The position numbers and the translations under genes were made by a program. From contig NZ_LPNR01000088.1 of NCBI RefSeq assembly GCF_019266065.1, forward strand, positions 1-64,000: DNA of 64,000 nt. Reading direction: 5' to 3'. Within the stretch, counting starts at the first letter, position 1; every line of letters starts with the position of its first letter. Positions 35,545 through 43,693 of this stretch are shown here, in pieces. The DNA is from Nocardia sp. MH4 (GTDB lineage Bacteria; Actinomycetota; Actinomycetes; Mycobacteriales; Mycobacteriaceae). The notes under the pieces were generated by a model. That model ran no database searches and had not been told where the DNA came from. It saw only the letters and a program-made list of their open reading frames with translations.

Positions 35545-35733
35545 ATGTCGTCGAGTGTTCCGGTCGGTGCTCGGGTCGTCGTCGGTCGGCGCAGGCCGTT
35601 CTCCGATCCCGGTTTCGAGCGCTTCATCGCGCTGGCCGATGGTCTGTCGGTCGAGTCGCACGAGATTCTGATCGGCTTCGCCGAGCGCTTGCGCGCCGTC
35701 GAAGGCATCCCCGTCGATCCGCTGGTCGACTAG
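35545..35733 (+). CDS. Small hypothetical protein, 62 aa
   Basis: A short reading frame of 62 aa starting at ATG 35545 with AGGGAG 5 nt upstream. Amphipathic helices are likely (FERFIALADGLSVESHEILIGFAERLRAV). The protein is soluble, with no Cys and no signal peptide, and I recognise no family. The good ribosome site, actinobacterial codon use and lack of a competing frame support it. It lies between the MHYT gene and the thiolase operon. Confidence 0.5.
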   Translation: MSSSVPVGARVVVGRRRPFSDPGFERFIALADGLSVESHEILIGFAERLRAVEGIPVDPLVD

Positions 35734-35770
35734 CTCGTCTCACCCTCGCTCTCGGGGGCTTGTCGCACTG

Positions 35771-35923
35771 TGTCCAAGTATTCGGGACATATGACTCACT
35801 AAATCTGTGCAGGTCAGCGTTGTTCGCGCGTGATCTGGGGCTGTGTGCTGTCCAGATGCTGGTGTCACCCAGGTATTGACCTGGACGTCGTGTCCAACCT
35901 AAATTACAGGGACATCGTGTCCC
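35771..35923. promoter_or_regulatory. TGTCC/GGACA inverted-repeat array before the thiolase operon
   Basis: TGTCC-N9-GGACA occupies 35771-35789 and TGTCC-N14-GGACA occupies 35891-35914. The latter's right half also forms GGGACA-TCG-TGTCCC at 35909-35923. The last repeat lies 37 bp before the ATG of the Ltp1-type gene in AT-richer DNA. The repeated half-site suggests an operator for a dimeric regulator of the beta-oxidation operon; the regulator is not identified. Confidence 0.55.
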
Positions 35924-35959
35924 ACATACCGGGGGCGCGCGGCACACAGGAGTGCGTAC

Positions 35960-37150
35960 ATGACACAGAAGGTGTTCGTCGTCGGCGTCGGCATGACGAA
36001 GTTCGAGAAGCCCGGCGAACTGGAGTGGGACTATCCCGACATGGCCAGGGAGGCGGGCACGAAGGCGCTCGCCGACGCCGGGATCGACTACCGCCAGGTC
36101 GAGCAGGCCTATGTCGGCTATGTGTACGGCGAGTCCACCTCGGGTCAGCGCGCGGTCTACGAGCTCGGTCTCACCGGCATCCCGGTGGTGAACGTCAACA
36201 ACAACTGTTCGACCGGATCGACCGCGCTGTACCTCGCGGCGCAGGCGATCCGCGGCGGGCTGGCCGAATGCACCCTCGCGCTGGGTTTCGAGAAGATGCA
36301 AAAGGGCTCGCTGGGTTCGACTTTCGACGACCGTGAGCAGCCGATGATGCGGCACCTGCTGGCGCTGGCCGAACTACAGGAGTTCGCGATGCCGCCCGCG
36401 CCGTACATGTTCGGCGCCGCGGGCAAGGAGCACATGCAGCGCTACGGCACCACCGCCGAGCAGTTCGCGAAAATCGGGGTGAAGAACCACAAGCACTCGG
36501 TGAACAACCCGTACGCGCAGTTCCAGAAGGAATACAGTCTCGAGGAAGTCCTCGCGGCCAAGCCGATCTACGGCCCGCTCACCAAACTGCAGTGCTCGCC
36601 CACCTCCGACGGCTCCGGCGCGGTGATCCTGGCGAATGAGGACTTCGTCGACCGGCACGGGCTGGCCGATCGCGCGGTGGAGATGGTCGGGCAGGCCATG
36701 GTCACCGACCTGCAGTCCACCTTCACCGATCCGACCGCGATCAATCTGGTCGGGGCCGACATGTCGCGCACCGCGGCGCTGAAGGTCTACGAGCAGGCCG
36801 GTATCGGCCCCGCGGACATCGACGTCATCGAACTGCACGACTGCTTCTCCACCAACGAACTGCTGACCTATGAGGCGCTGGGCCTGTGCGCGCCGGGCGA
36901 GGGCGGCCGTCTCGTCGACGACGACGCCACCACCTACGGCGGCACCTGGGTCGTCAACCCGTCCGGTGGCCTGATCTCGAAGGGCCACCCGCTCGGCGCG
37001 ACCGGCCTGGCCCAGTGCAGCGAGCTCACCTGGCAGCTGCGCGGCACCGCCGACGCCCGCCAGGTCGACGGCGCGCGCATCGCCTTGCAGCACAACATCG
37101 GTCTCGGCGGCGCGGTCGTGGTGACCGCCTACCGCCCGGCCGTCCGCTGA
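35960..37150 (+). CDS. ltp1: Ltp1-type lipid-transfer protein/thiolase
   Basis: A 396-aa SCP-X-type thiolase, the carbon-carbon bond-cleaving class used on sterol side chains and other branched acyl-CoAs. It closely matches my recollection of M. tuberculosis Ltp1 ([76 protein letters not shown]). The nucleophile is Cys83 in NNNCSTG, and HDCF and GHPLGATG supply the other catalytic His residues. AGGAG precedes ATG 35960. It is the first gene of a five-gene operon containing a hydratase, a dehydrogenase and an acyl-CoA dehydrogenase, a full beta-oxidation cycle. The TGTCC repeats upstream probably control it. Confidence 0.92.
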   Translation: MTQKVFVVGVGMTKFEKPGELEWDYPDMAREAGTKALADAGIDYRQVEQAYVGYVYGESTSGQRAVYELGLTGIPVVNVNNNCSTGSTALYLAAQAIRGGLAECTLALGFEKMQKGSLGSTFDDREQPMMRHLLALAELQEFAMPPAPYMFGAAGKEHMQRYGTTAEQFAKIGVKNHKHSVNNPYAQFQKEYSLEEVLAAKPIYGPLTKLQCSPTSDGSGAVILANEDFVDRHGLADRAVEMVGQAMVTDLQSTFTDPTAINLVGADMSRTAALKVYEQAGIGPADIDVIELHDCFSTNELLTYEALGLCAPGEGGRLVDDDATTYGGTWVVNPSGGLISKGHPLGATGLAQCSELTWQLRGTADARQVDGARIALQHNIGLGGAVVVTAYRPAVR

Positions 37151-37182
37151 TCCCCCCCACGAAATCATCGAGGAGTAACCCC

Positions 37183-37623
37183 ATGGCATCTGTGACTGTT
37201 TCCACCGATCTCCCTGTCACCCCCGAGCAGGCGTGGGCACGCCTGAGCGATCTGGCCAATTGGGAGGACTGGCTGACCATCCACCAGGGCTGGCGCAGCG
37301 AGCTCCCCGCCGAGCTGACCGCGGGCGCGCGGTTCATCGAGGTCGTGTCGGTGATGAACATGGCCAACAAGATCGAATGGACCGTGGCCGAGGTCGACCC
37401 GAACACCTACCTCAAGATCACCGGCACCGGCATGGCCGGTGTCACTGTCGAATTCGCGTTGAAGGTGGAACCGACCGCCACCGGCTCGAGCGCCGCGTTC
37501 GACGCGAGCTTCAAGGGCACGATGATCGTCGGCCCGATCGGCAAGGCCGTCGCCAAGCACGCCGAGGCCGACTTGAAGGAGTCGATGGCGAAGTTCACCG
37601 AGCTCGTCGGCTCGGCCGCGTGA
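37183..37623 (+). CDS. SRPBCC protein, Rv0910-like
   Basis: A 146-aa START/SRPBCC helix-grip protein with a hydrophobic ligand cavity. The stretch LSDLANWEDWLTIHQGWRSE closely resembles M. tuberculosis Rv0910, reported as the toxin half of a type II toxin-antitoxin pair with Rv0909. No small antitoxin gene lies beside it here. ATG 37183 has GAGGAG upstream. It lies 32 bp after the thiolase, and its stop overlaps the GTG of the MaoC gene, so it is tied to lipid catabolism. A lipid-binding or cyclase-like role fits this operon better than toxicity; both are inference. Confidence 0.85.
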   Translation: MASVTVSTDLPVTPEQAWARLSDLANWEDWLTIHQGWRSELPAELTAGARFIEVVSVMNMANKIEWTVAEVDPNTYLKITGTGMAGVTVEFALKVEPTATGSSAAFDASFKGTMIVGPIGKAVAKHAEADLKESMAKFTELVGSAA

Positions 37624-38516
37624 CCACCGCGGAATCGGCCGGAGTCGTCTTCGACGGCTCCGGCCTGGGGGAGTGGACCGACGAGGAGCGGTTCACGGTC
37701 ACCGCCGAGCGGATCGCGGAATACGCCGCGGCGACCAACGACCCGATCGCGGCGCACCTGGCCGGCGAGATCGCCCCACCGGTGTTCGCGGTGGTCCCGG
37801 TGTTCACCTCGATGGCGCCCGCCGCCCTGTCGGTGGCGCCGGTGGAACTGCTGATGAAGCTGGTCCACGGCGAACAGGACTTCCGGTTCCATCGCCCCAT
37901 CCGGGCCGGTGACGACCTGGTGGTGCGGGCCAAGCCGATCGGCTACGCGGGCAAGCCCAACGGGTCGACCGTGGTCGTCTACGCCGAAACCCGGGACGCG
38001 GCAGGAGAACTCGTCAACGAGCAGTGGATGACCGCGTTCTTCCGCAAGGTCGACGCCGGCGCCGGTGCCGGGGAGCTCGCTCCCGATCACCGGATCACCG
38101 AGGCCGACCGGGCCGGGGAGCCGGTCGCGCGGGTCACCGCGCACATCGATCAGGACCAGACCTTCCGCTACTCGCCCGCCTCCGGTGATCCCATGCCGAT
38201 CCACCTCGACGACGAGATCGCCCGCATGGCAGGACTTCCCGGCATCATCAACCACGGTCTGTGCACCATGGCGTTCACCTCCTGGGCGGCGCTGACCGAG
38301 CTCGCCGAGGGTGACACCGCGCGGTTGCGCCGTCTCGCCGTGCGTTTCGCCAAACCGGTGCTGCCGGGCCAGGACATCACCACGACCCTGTGGCGCGCCG
38401 ACTCCGCGCCGGGGGTCACCGCCTACGCCTTCGAGACCGAAGCCGCCGGGCAGATCGCCATCACCGACGGCCGCGTCGAACTCAACGAGGAGACACAGAC
38501 TCATGGGAAAGCTTGA
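37620..38516 (+). CDS. MaoC-like double-hotdog enoyl-CoA hydratase
   Basis: A 298-aa double-hotdog hydratase of the MaoC/hydratase-2 group, adding water across trans-2-enoyl-CoA. The N-terminal hotdog (about 1-150) is degenerate. The C-terminal hotdog carries the catalytic motif YSPASGDPMPIHLDDEIA (Asp and His), followed by GIINHGLCTMAF. The GTG start overlaps the SRPBCC stop (GTGA) and its 3' end overlaps the SDR gene by 14 bp. With the SDR it resembles the hydratase and dehydrogenase halves of peroxisomal multifunctional enzyme type 2, giving steps two and three of the cycle that ends at the Ltp1-type thiolase. Confidence 0.9.
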   Translation: MTTAESAGVVFDGSGLGEWTDEERFTVTAERIAEYAAATNDPIAAHLAGEIAPPVFAVVPVFTSMAPAALSVAPVELLMKLVHGEQDFRFHRPIRAGDDLVVRAKPIGYAGKPNGSTVVVYAETRDAAGELVNEQWMTAFFRKVDAGAGAGELAPDHRITEADRAGEPVARVTAHIDQDQTFRYSPASGDPMPIHLDDEIARMAGLPGIINHGLCTMAFTSWAALTELAEGDTARLRRLAVRFAKPVLPGQDITTTLWRADSAPGVTAYAFETEAAGQIAITDGRVELNEETQTHGKA

Positions 38517-39381
38517 CGGTCGCGTCGCCGTCGTCACCGGCGCCGGACGCGGAATCGGCCGCGAACACGCACTGCTGTTCGCCCGCGAGGGTGCGCAGGT
38601 CGTGGTCAACGACCTCGGCGGCGCCAACGACGGCTCGGGCAGCGACGCCGGGCCCGCCCAGCAGGTGGTCGACGAGATCGTCGCCGCCGGTGGCCGGGCG
38701 GTCGCCAACACCGACGACATCGCCACCTGGGCGGGCGCGAAAGCCCTCGTCGACCAGGCGGTCGGCGAGTACGGCTCGCTCGACGTGCTGGTCAACAACG
38801 CGGGCATCCTGCGTGACGCGTTCATCGCGGGGATGGCGGAATCCCAGTGGGACGCGGTCATCGCCGTGCACCTCAAGGGTCACGCCGCCACCCTGCACCA
38901 TGCCGCGGCGTACTGGAAGGCGCAGTCCAAGGCCGGTACCGCGGTCGCGGCGTCGGTGATCAACACCGCCTCGGCCTCGGGCACCTTCATGCCCAACGCG
39001 GGGCAGGCCAACTACGGCGCGGCCAAGGCAGGCATCGCCGCGCTGACGCTGGTGGCCGCCGACGAGCTCGAACGCTACGGCGTGCGGGTCAACGCGATCG
39101 CCCCGATCGCGCGCACCCGGCTGACCCTGGCGACCCCGGGCATGGGCGCGCTGTTCGCCGCCGAGGTGCCCGAGGGCGAGTTCGACGCGTTCGCCCCCGC
39201 CAACATCTCGCCGCTGGTCGCGCACCTGGCCGAGGCAGACTGCCCGCTCACCGGCAAGGTGTTCGCAGTGCAGGGCGGCGCGATCGTCGAACTGGCCGGC
39301 TGGCACGACGTGCGCACGGTCGAGACCGATGGTCCGTGGACCATCGACGAGGTCGCCGCTCGGCTGAAGGAGACGAACTAG
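38503..39381 (+). CDS. Short-chain dehydrogenase (3-hydroxyacyl-CoA dehydrogenase type)
   Basis: A 292-aa short-chain dehydrogenase/reductase. It has the NAD(P) motif TGAGRGIG near residue 12, VNDLGG, the NNAG structural motif and catalytic Ser-Tyr-Lys (NTASASG, NYGAAKAG). It is longer than the usual 250 aa, with the spacing typical of the dehydrogenase domain of multifunctional enzyme type 2, so it probably oxidises 3-hydroxyacyl-CoA. ATG 38503 is preceded by GAGGAG at a long spacing and lies inside the end of the MaoC gene. The next gene begins 2 bp after its stop. Confidence 0.92.
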   Translation: MGKLDGRVAVVTGAGRGIGREHALLFAREGAQVVVNDLGGANDGSGSDAGPAQQVVDEIVAAGGRAVANTDDIATWAGAKALVDQAVGEYGSLDVLVNNAGILRDAFIAGMAESQWDAVIAVHLKGHAATLHHAAAYWKAQSKAGTAVAASVINTASASGTFMPNAGQANYGAAKAGIAALTLVAADELERYGVRVNAIAPIARTRLTLATPGMGALFAAEVPEGEFDAFAPANISPLVAHLAEADCPLTGKVFAVQGGAIVELAGWHDVRTVETDGPWTIDEVAARLKETN

Positions 39382-39383
39382 CC

Positions 39384-41600
39384 ATGGCACGCACCAGCTA
39401 TGAGCTCGGCGTCGGCGTCAGCGCGGACCATCTGGCGCTGGCCGACGCGGTCCGCGGCTTCGTCGAGCGCACCGTCACCACCGAGATCGTCCGCGCGGCA
39501 GTCGAATCCACCGAGGCGGGCAAGCAGCTGCCGTATTGGGACGCGCTCGTCGCCCAGGATCTGCTGAGCCTGCACTTCTCGGAGGAACTGGGTGGACAGG
39601 GCGCGGGTCTGCTGACCCTGGCCGTCGCACTCGAGCCGCTCGGGCGCGGGCTGCACACCGGTCCGTTCGTGCCGACCGTGCTGACCAGCGCGGTGCTCGC
39701 CCAGGACGGCGGGACATGGGCGCGGGCGCAGCTGCCCGGACTGGCCGACGGTTCGCGCACCGGCGCGGTCGCCCTGTCCCCGGGGCTGACCGGTGTCCTG
39801 CGGGACGACGGTGCGCTGGTCGTGGACGGGACCGCCGACGGCGTGACCGCAGCGGTGTCGGCGGATGTGGTCCTCGCGCCGGTCGCCGTCGACGGCGCGC
39901 AGCGGTGGGTGGCGTTCGAGAACGTCGACCTGACGGTGAGTGCGCAGGACTCCGTCGACGTGCTGCGCGGAGCGGCTCGGCTGCAGGCGGATTCGGTCGA
40001 GGTGCCCGCCGAGCGCGTGCTCACGGTGTCCTCGGCGCGGGTGCGGTCGGTGGCGGCGGTGGTGCTCGGCGCCGAGGCGGTCGGGGTGATGTCGTGGTGT
40101 GTCTCGACCGCGGCGGAGTACGCCAAGACCCGCGTGCAGTTCGGCAGGCCGATCGGGCAGTTCCAAGGTGTCAAGCACAAGTGCGCCCACATGGGCATCG
40201 CGCTGGAGAAGGCGCGGGCGGTGCTGTGGGACGCCGCGTTCGCTCTCGACCGGGACGACGCGAACGCCGACTACGCGGCCGCGGTCGCCGCGCTGATCGT
40301 GCCCGACGCCGCGGTCCAGGTCGCCCAGGACTGCATCCAGGTCCACGGCGGCATCGGGTTCACCTGGGAGCACGACGCGCACCTGTACTACCGGCGCGCG
40401 CTCGCACTGCGGGGACAGCTCGGCGCGCGCGACGTCCGGGCGGAGACCGTCGCCGGGTACGCGCTGGCGGGTGCGACGTTGTCCAGCGATCTGGAACTGC
40501 CCGCCGAGGCCGAACAGATCCGGTCCGCGATCCGCGCGGAACTGGCGGTGATCGCCGCGATCGACGACGAGGACGAGCAACTGGTCGCCCTCGGTGACGG
40601 CGGCTGGAACCTGCCGCATCTGCCGCGCCCCTACGGCCGGTCGGCCACCCCGCTCGAGCAGGTGGTGATCTCGCAGGAGATCAAGGCCTCGGGCATCCCG
40701 ATGCCGCAGCTGCTGATGGGCACCTGGGCGGTCGGCGCGATCGTCCCGCACGGTGACGAACGGCAGAAGCGGGAACTCGTCGTGCCGACGCTGCGCGGCG
40801 AACTGGTGTGGTGCCAGCTGTTCAGCGAGCCCGGCGCGGGGTCGGACCTGGCGAGCCTGACCACCAAGGCGACCAAGGTCGACGGCGGCTGGCGCATCTG
40901 CGGTCAGAAGATCTGGACCACGGTCGCGCAGTTCGCGGACTGGGCGATGCTGATCGCCCGCACCAGCCCGGACAAGCCCAAGCACGAGGGCATCACCTAT
41001 TTCGTGCTGGACATGTCGACACCGGGCATCACCGTCCGACCGCTGCGGGAGATGACCGGTTCGGCGCTGTTCAACGAGGTGTTCCTCGATGATGTGTTCA
41101 TCCCCGACGAGAACGTGGTCGGCGCGGTCGACGACGGCTGGCACGTGGCCCGCACGACGCTGGCCGGCGAGCGGGTGGCGCTGAGTCAGAAGATGGAGGC
41201 CTACGCCACCGATACCGACCTGCTGCGGTTCGCGATCGGCCGGGAGCTCTCGCCGGTGGCGCGCTACCACGTCGGCGAGCTGATGGCCGAGAGCCGGGCG
41301 GTCGACGTGATCGGGTCGCGGGTGGTGCTCAAACAGCTCTCCGGCATCGACGTGTCCACCACGTCCAGCGTCGGCAAGCTGCTGGGAATGGGCCTGGGAC
41401 AGGCGATCTCGGAGTTCGTCGTCGCCGAACTCGGGGTCGCGGGTGTCGTGTCGGTGCCGGGCGAGCGCAGCGACCACGCGATGGAACAGCTGATCGCCGG
41501 TCGCGCCACCACGATCTACGGCGGCACGACCGAGGTGCAGCTCAATGTCATCGGTGAGCGGATGCTCGGCCTGCCCCGGGACGCGTCGGTGACCGCCTGA
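39384..41600 (+). CDS. Fused tandem acyl-CoA dehydrogenase
   Basis: A 738-aa fusion of two acyl-CoA dehydrogenase units. The first (about 1-370) includes YAKTRVQFGRPIGQFQGVKH and HGGIGFTWEHDAHLYYRR. The second (about 375-738) includes FSEPGAGSDLASLTTKA, DGGWRICGQKIWTT, ALSQKMEAY and IYGGTTEVQLNVIGERMLG. Fused forms such as FadE34 in mycobacteria act on sterol side chains. The second half has Gly-Gly-Thr-Thr where many family members have the YEGT glutamate, while the first half keeps the WEHD glutamate. The halves may therefore divide flavin binding and catalysis. ATG 39384 directly follows the SDR gene. It is the last gene of the operon. Confidence 0.92.
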   Translation: MARTSYELGVGVSADHLALADAVRGFVERTVTTEIVRAAVESTEAGKQLPYWDALVAQDLLSLHFSEELGGQGAGLLTLAVALEPLGRGLHTGPFVPTVLTSAVLAQDGGTWARAQLPGLADGSRTGAVALSPGLTGVLRDDGALVVDGTADGVTAAVSADVVLAPVAVDGAQRWVAFENVDLTVSAQDSVDVLRGAARLQADSVEVPAERVLTVSSARVRSVAAVVLGAEAVGVMSWCVSTAAEYAKTRVQFGRPIGQFQGVKHKCAHMGIALEKARAVLWDAAFALDRDDANADYAAAVAALIVPDAAVQVAQDCIQVHGGIGFTWEHDAHLYYRRALALRGQLGARDVRAETVAGYALAGATLSSDLELPAEAEQIRSAIRAELAVIAAIDDEDEQLVALGDGGWNLPHLPRPYGRSATPLEQVVISQEIKASGIPMPQLLMGTWAVGAIVPHGDERQKRELVVPTLRGELVWCQLFSEPGAGSDLASLTTKATKVDGGWRICGQKIWTTVAQFADWAMLIARTSPDKPKHEGITYFVLDMSTPGITVRPLREMTGSALFNEVFLDDVFIPDENVVGAVDDGWHVARTTLAGERVALSQKMEAYATDTDLLRFAIGRELSPVARYHVGELMAESRAVDVIGSRVVLKQLSGIDVSTTSSVGKLLGMGLGQAISEFVVAELGVAGVVSVPGERSDHAMEQLIAGRATTIYGGTTEVQLNVIGERMLGLPRDASVTA

Positions 41601-41606
41601 GCGCGG

Positions 41607-43049
41607 TCACAGCCGTGGCCGCACCCACCCGCCGAAGGCGTCCTGGAGGGTGAGCGCCGCGGCGATCGACAGGTGGTCGCGGCCCGCACCCGCGACCACC
41701 TGTACACCCAGCGGCAGACCGTGGGCGCCCCGGCCCAGCGGCACCTGCGTCACCGGCAGCCCGGCGAGGCTGAAGGGCGCGACCGCGTCGGTGTGCCACG
41801 GCCGGCCGGTGGTGTGGCCGTGCCGCGGCGCGACGGAGGTGAGCGTGGGATGCAAGAGCAGACCGTCGCCGATGGTCTCGGCGATCTCGGCGGCGGCCTC
41901 GTGAGCGGCGCCGGTGATCCGGCGCGCGGGGCCGGCGGGCACGCGGGCGGCGAGGAGTTCGCCGAGCGCGAGCAGCCGGGTGGGCAGGGTGTGGTCGCCG
42001 CGTGGGTCGACGAGTTGTCGGGGAGCCAGGATGTCGGCACCCTCACCGCGCATGATCTCGGCGAAGCTGATGCCGGTCTCCTTCGCCAGCACCATCGCGG
42101 TGAACAGTCCGATCATGCGCAGCGATCGCATCCGGACCCGGACGATCTCAGCGCCGGCGTTGTCCAGCGCGGCGGCCGCGCGATCGCGGGCGGCGAGCAC
42201 TTCGCGGCCGACGCCGGGCGCGAACGCCCCGTCGAGCAGCACGACCCGCACCCCGCGCAGCGAGGTGGTCGCGGGGTCGCCGAGTGCCATGTCTCGCGCC
42301 AGCGGGTCGATGCCGTCCGGTCCGGCCATGATGCGCAGCAGCGGCAGCAGATCGTCCGCGCGGCGGGTGATCAGGCCGTTCGCGCACAGCGCGGCGACGC
42401 CGTAGGGCGGGGGCCAGGCGCCGGTGGTCGGCAGCAGGCCGGTCGACGGACGATGCCCGAAGACGCCGTTGCAGAACGCCGGAATGCGGATGGACCCGAG
42501 CGTATCGGTGGCCAGGCCCAGCGGCGATCCACCGCTGCCGACCGCCGCGCCCTCGCCGCCGGAGGACCCGCCCGCCGTGCGGGTCCGGTCGTGGACATTG
42601 CTGGTGCGTCCGTACACGCGGTTGTCGGTCTCGATCCACATGCACCCCTCGGCGGTGTTGGTCAACCCGAGCACGATCGCACCGGCGTCCAGAACACGGT
42701 GCACCACAGTGGCATTCGCGGTCGGCCGGACGTGCCTGCGGGCCAGGACCCCCGCCGTATTGGGCAGCCCGGCCACGGCCAGCGACTCCTTGACGGTGAT
42801 CGGCACACCGAACAGCGGCGGCAGCGTCGCGGGGCCGGTCGCGAGGTGCGCGTCGGCCGCGTCGGCCTGGGCGCGCGCGGCCGCGTAGCGCTCGACGACG
42901 ACGGCGTTCGTCGCGGGAGCGAACCGTTCGAGCACGGCGATGTGGGCATCGACGACCGCGCGGGCGCGTACCGCACCCGTGCGGATCGCGGCAGCCAGGC
43001 CGAGGGCGGACTCGTCGGTGATCGTCGTCTCGACCGGACTGGAACTCAT
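41607..43049 (-). CDS. Amidase signature family protein
   Basis: A 480-aa amidase of the Ser-cisSer-Lys type. The catalytic Lys is in GVPITVKESLAVAG, and the Gly/Ser-rich signature TAGGSSGGEGAAVGSG supplies cis-Ser, with the nucleophilic Ser in ATDTLGSIRIPAF. There is no signal peptide. Substrate range in this family is broad (amides, nitrile-derived amides, 6-aminohexanoate dimer, fatty amides) and not readable here. It starts at ATG 43049, inside a palindrome-like site, and its 3' end faces the acyl-CoA dehydrogenase gene with a 6-bp gap. It stands alone, or follows the small membrane protein gene (54-bp gap). Confidence 0.92.
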   Translation of the reverse strand: MSSSPVETTITDESALGLAAAIRTGAVRARAVVDAHIAVLERFAPATNAVVVERYAAARAQADAADAHLATGPATLPPLFGVPITVKESLAVAGLPNTAGVLARRHVRPTANATVVHRVLDAGAIVLGLTNTAEGCMWIETDNRVYGRTSNVHDRTRTAGGSSGGEGAAVGSGGSPLGLATDTLGSIRIPAFCNGVFGHRPSTGLLPTTGAWPPPYGVAALCANGLITRRADDLLPLLRIMAGPDGIDPLARDMALGDPATTSLRGVRVVLLDGAFAPGVGREVLAARDRAAAALDNAGAEIVRVRMRSLRMIGLFTAMVLAKETGISFAEIMRGEGADILAPRQLVDPRGDHTLPTRLLALGELLAARVPAGPARRITGAAHEAAAEIAETIGDGLLLHPTLTSVAPRHGHTTGRPWHTDAVAPFSLAGLPVTQVPLGRGAHGLPLGVQVVAGAGRDHLSIAAALTLQDAFGGWVRPRL

Positions 43050-43067
43050 GCGTTACAGTATTACGCA
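43049..43067. promoter_or_regulatory. Palindrome-like site over the amidase start
   Basis: TGCGT (43049-43053) and ACGCA (43063-43067) flank an imperfect, AT-rich core (TACAGTAT). The site covers the amidase start codon, and a TTGACA hexamer for the amidase strand lies just upstream (43071-43076). A regulator bound here would block transcription or initiation. The flanking TetR genes at 43694 and 44987 are candidates. Confidence 0.35.
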
Positions 43068-43103
43068 CGATGTCAACTCGACTGCCTGTTGTCGGGCGGC
43101 CGT

Positions 43104-43538
43104 TCAGGGCACGCTGTGGGCGAAGACCAGGATGCCGCCGATCAGCAGGGCGATGACCTTCGCGACCTCGAGCGCGATATAGGCGTGATGGCTGTGCGAT
43201 CGCGGTGCGTCGAGGCCGGCGAGCACGGCGTCGCTGCGGCGGGTCAGGCGCGGGCGCACGATCGCGACTTGGACGGCGAACGCGACCATCGCCACCGTGA
43301 GCGTCCGGGTGGCCGCCGTGCCGGGGGAGTCGAGGAGGATCGCGACGAGAATCGTGATGGCGAGGACGAGTTCGGCGATATTGAGCGCGCGGAAGACCAG
43401 CCGGCCGATGCCGAGCCCGATCGGCACGGTCACCCCCGGCGCCCGGAATTTCAGTGGTGCCTCCAGGAACGAGATGGCCAGCACCATGCCCAGCCAGCAG
43501 AACGTCGCTGCGGCGATCACGGCCGACGCGGTCGTCAT
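43104..43538 (-). CDS. Small integral membrane protein
   Basis: A 144-aa membrane protein with four predicted helices (AVIAAATFCWLGMVLAISFL, LVFRALNIAELVLAITILVA, TLTVAMVAFAVQVAIV, YIALEVAKVIALLIGGILVF). It has a conserved-looking loop EAPLKFRAPG after helix one and a His-rich cytoplasmic stretch RSHSHHAY before the last helix. I cannot name the family. ATG 43538 has GAGAGGA upstream. It diverges from a TetR gene and precedes the amidase on the same strand. Confidence 0.78.
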   Translation of the reverse strand: MTTASAVIAAATFCWLGMVLAISFLEAPLKFRAPGVTVPIGLGIGRLVFRALNIAELVLAITILVAILLDSPGTAATRTLTVAMVAFAVQVAIVRPRLTRRSDAVLAGLDAPRSHSHHAYIALEVAKVIALLIGGILVFAHSVP

Positions 43539-43693
43539 ATCGATCGGGTCCTCTCCGTCGGCGTTCGTCCCCGACCACACCAGGATCGCCGATGGCCACG
43601 GATCTGTCCCGAGTCCGCCTCGGCCGGGTACCGGACCCGGCTGGGATACTGTCCGGGCCGGATCGCCCCGATCCGGTGCCCGATGGGAGGAAT

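Noticed and set aside
37183..37623. Toxin-antitoxin system
   Set aside because: The Rv0910-like protein has no adjacent small antitoxin gene and sits in a catabolic operon.
39378..41477. 699-codon minus-strand open frame
   Set aside because: Antisense to the fused acyl-CoA dehydrogenase. His/Arg/Asp-rich shadow sequence without a domain.
43069..43076. TTGACA hexamer as a complete sigma-70-type promoter of the amidase
   Set aside because: No acceptable -10 hexamer occurs 16-18 bp downstream; that position falls on the start codon.
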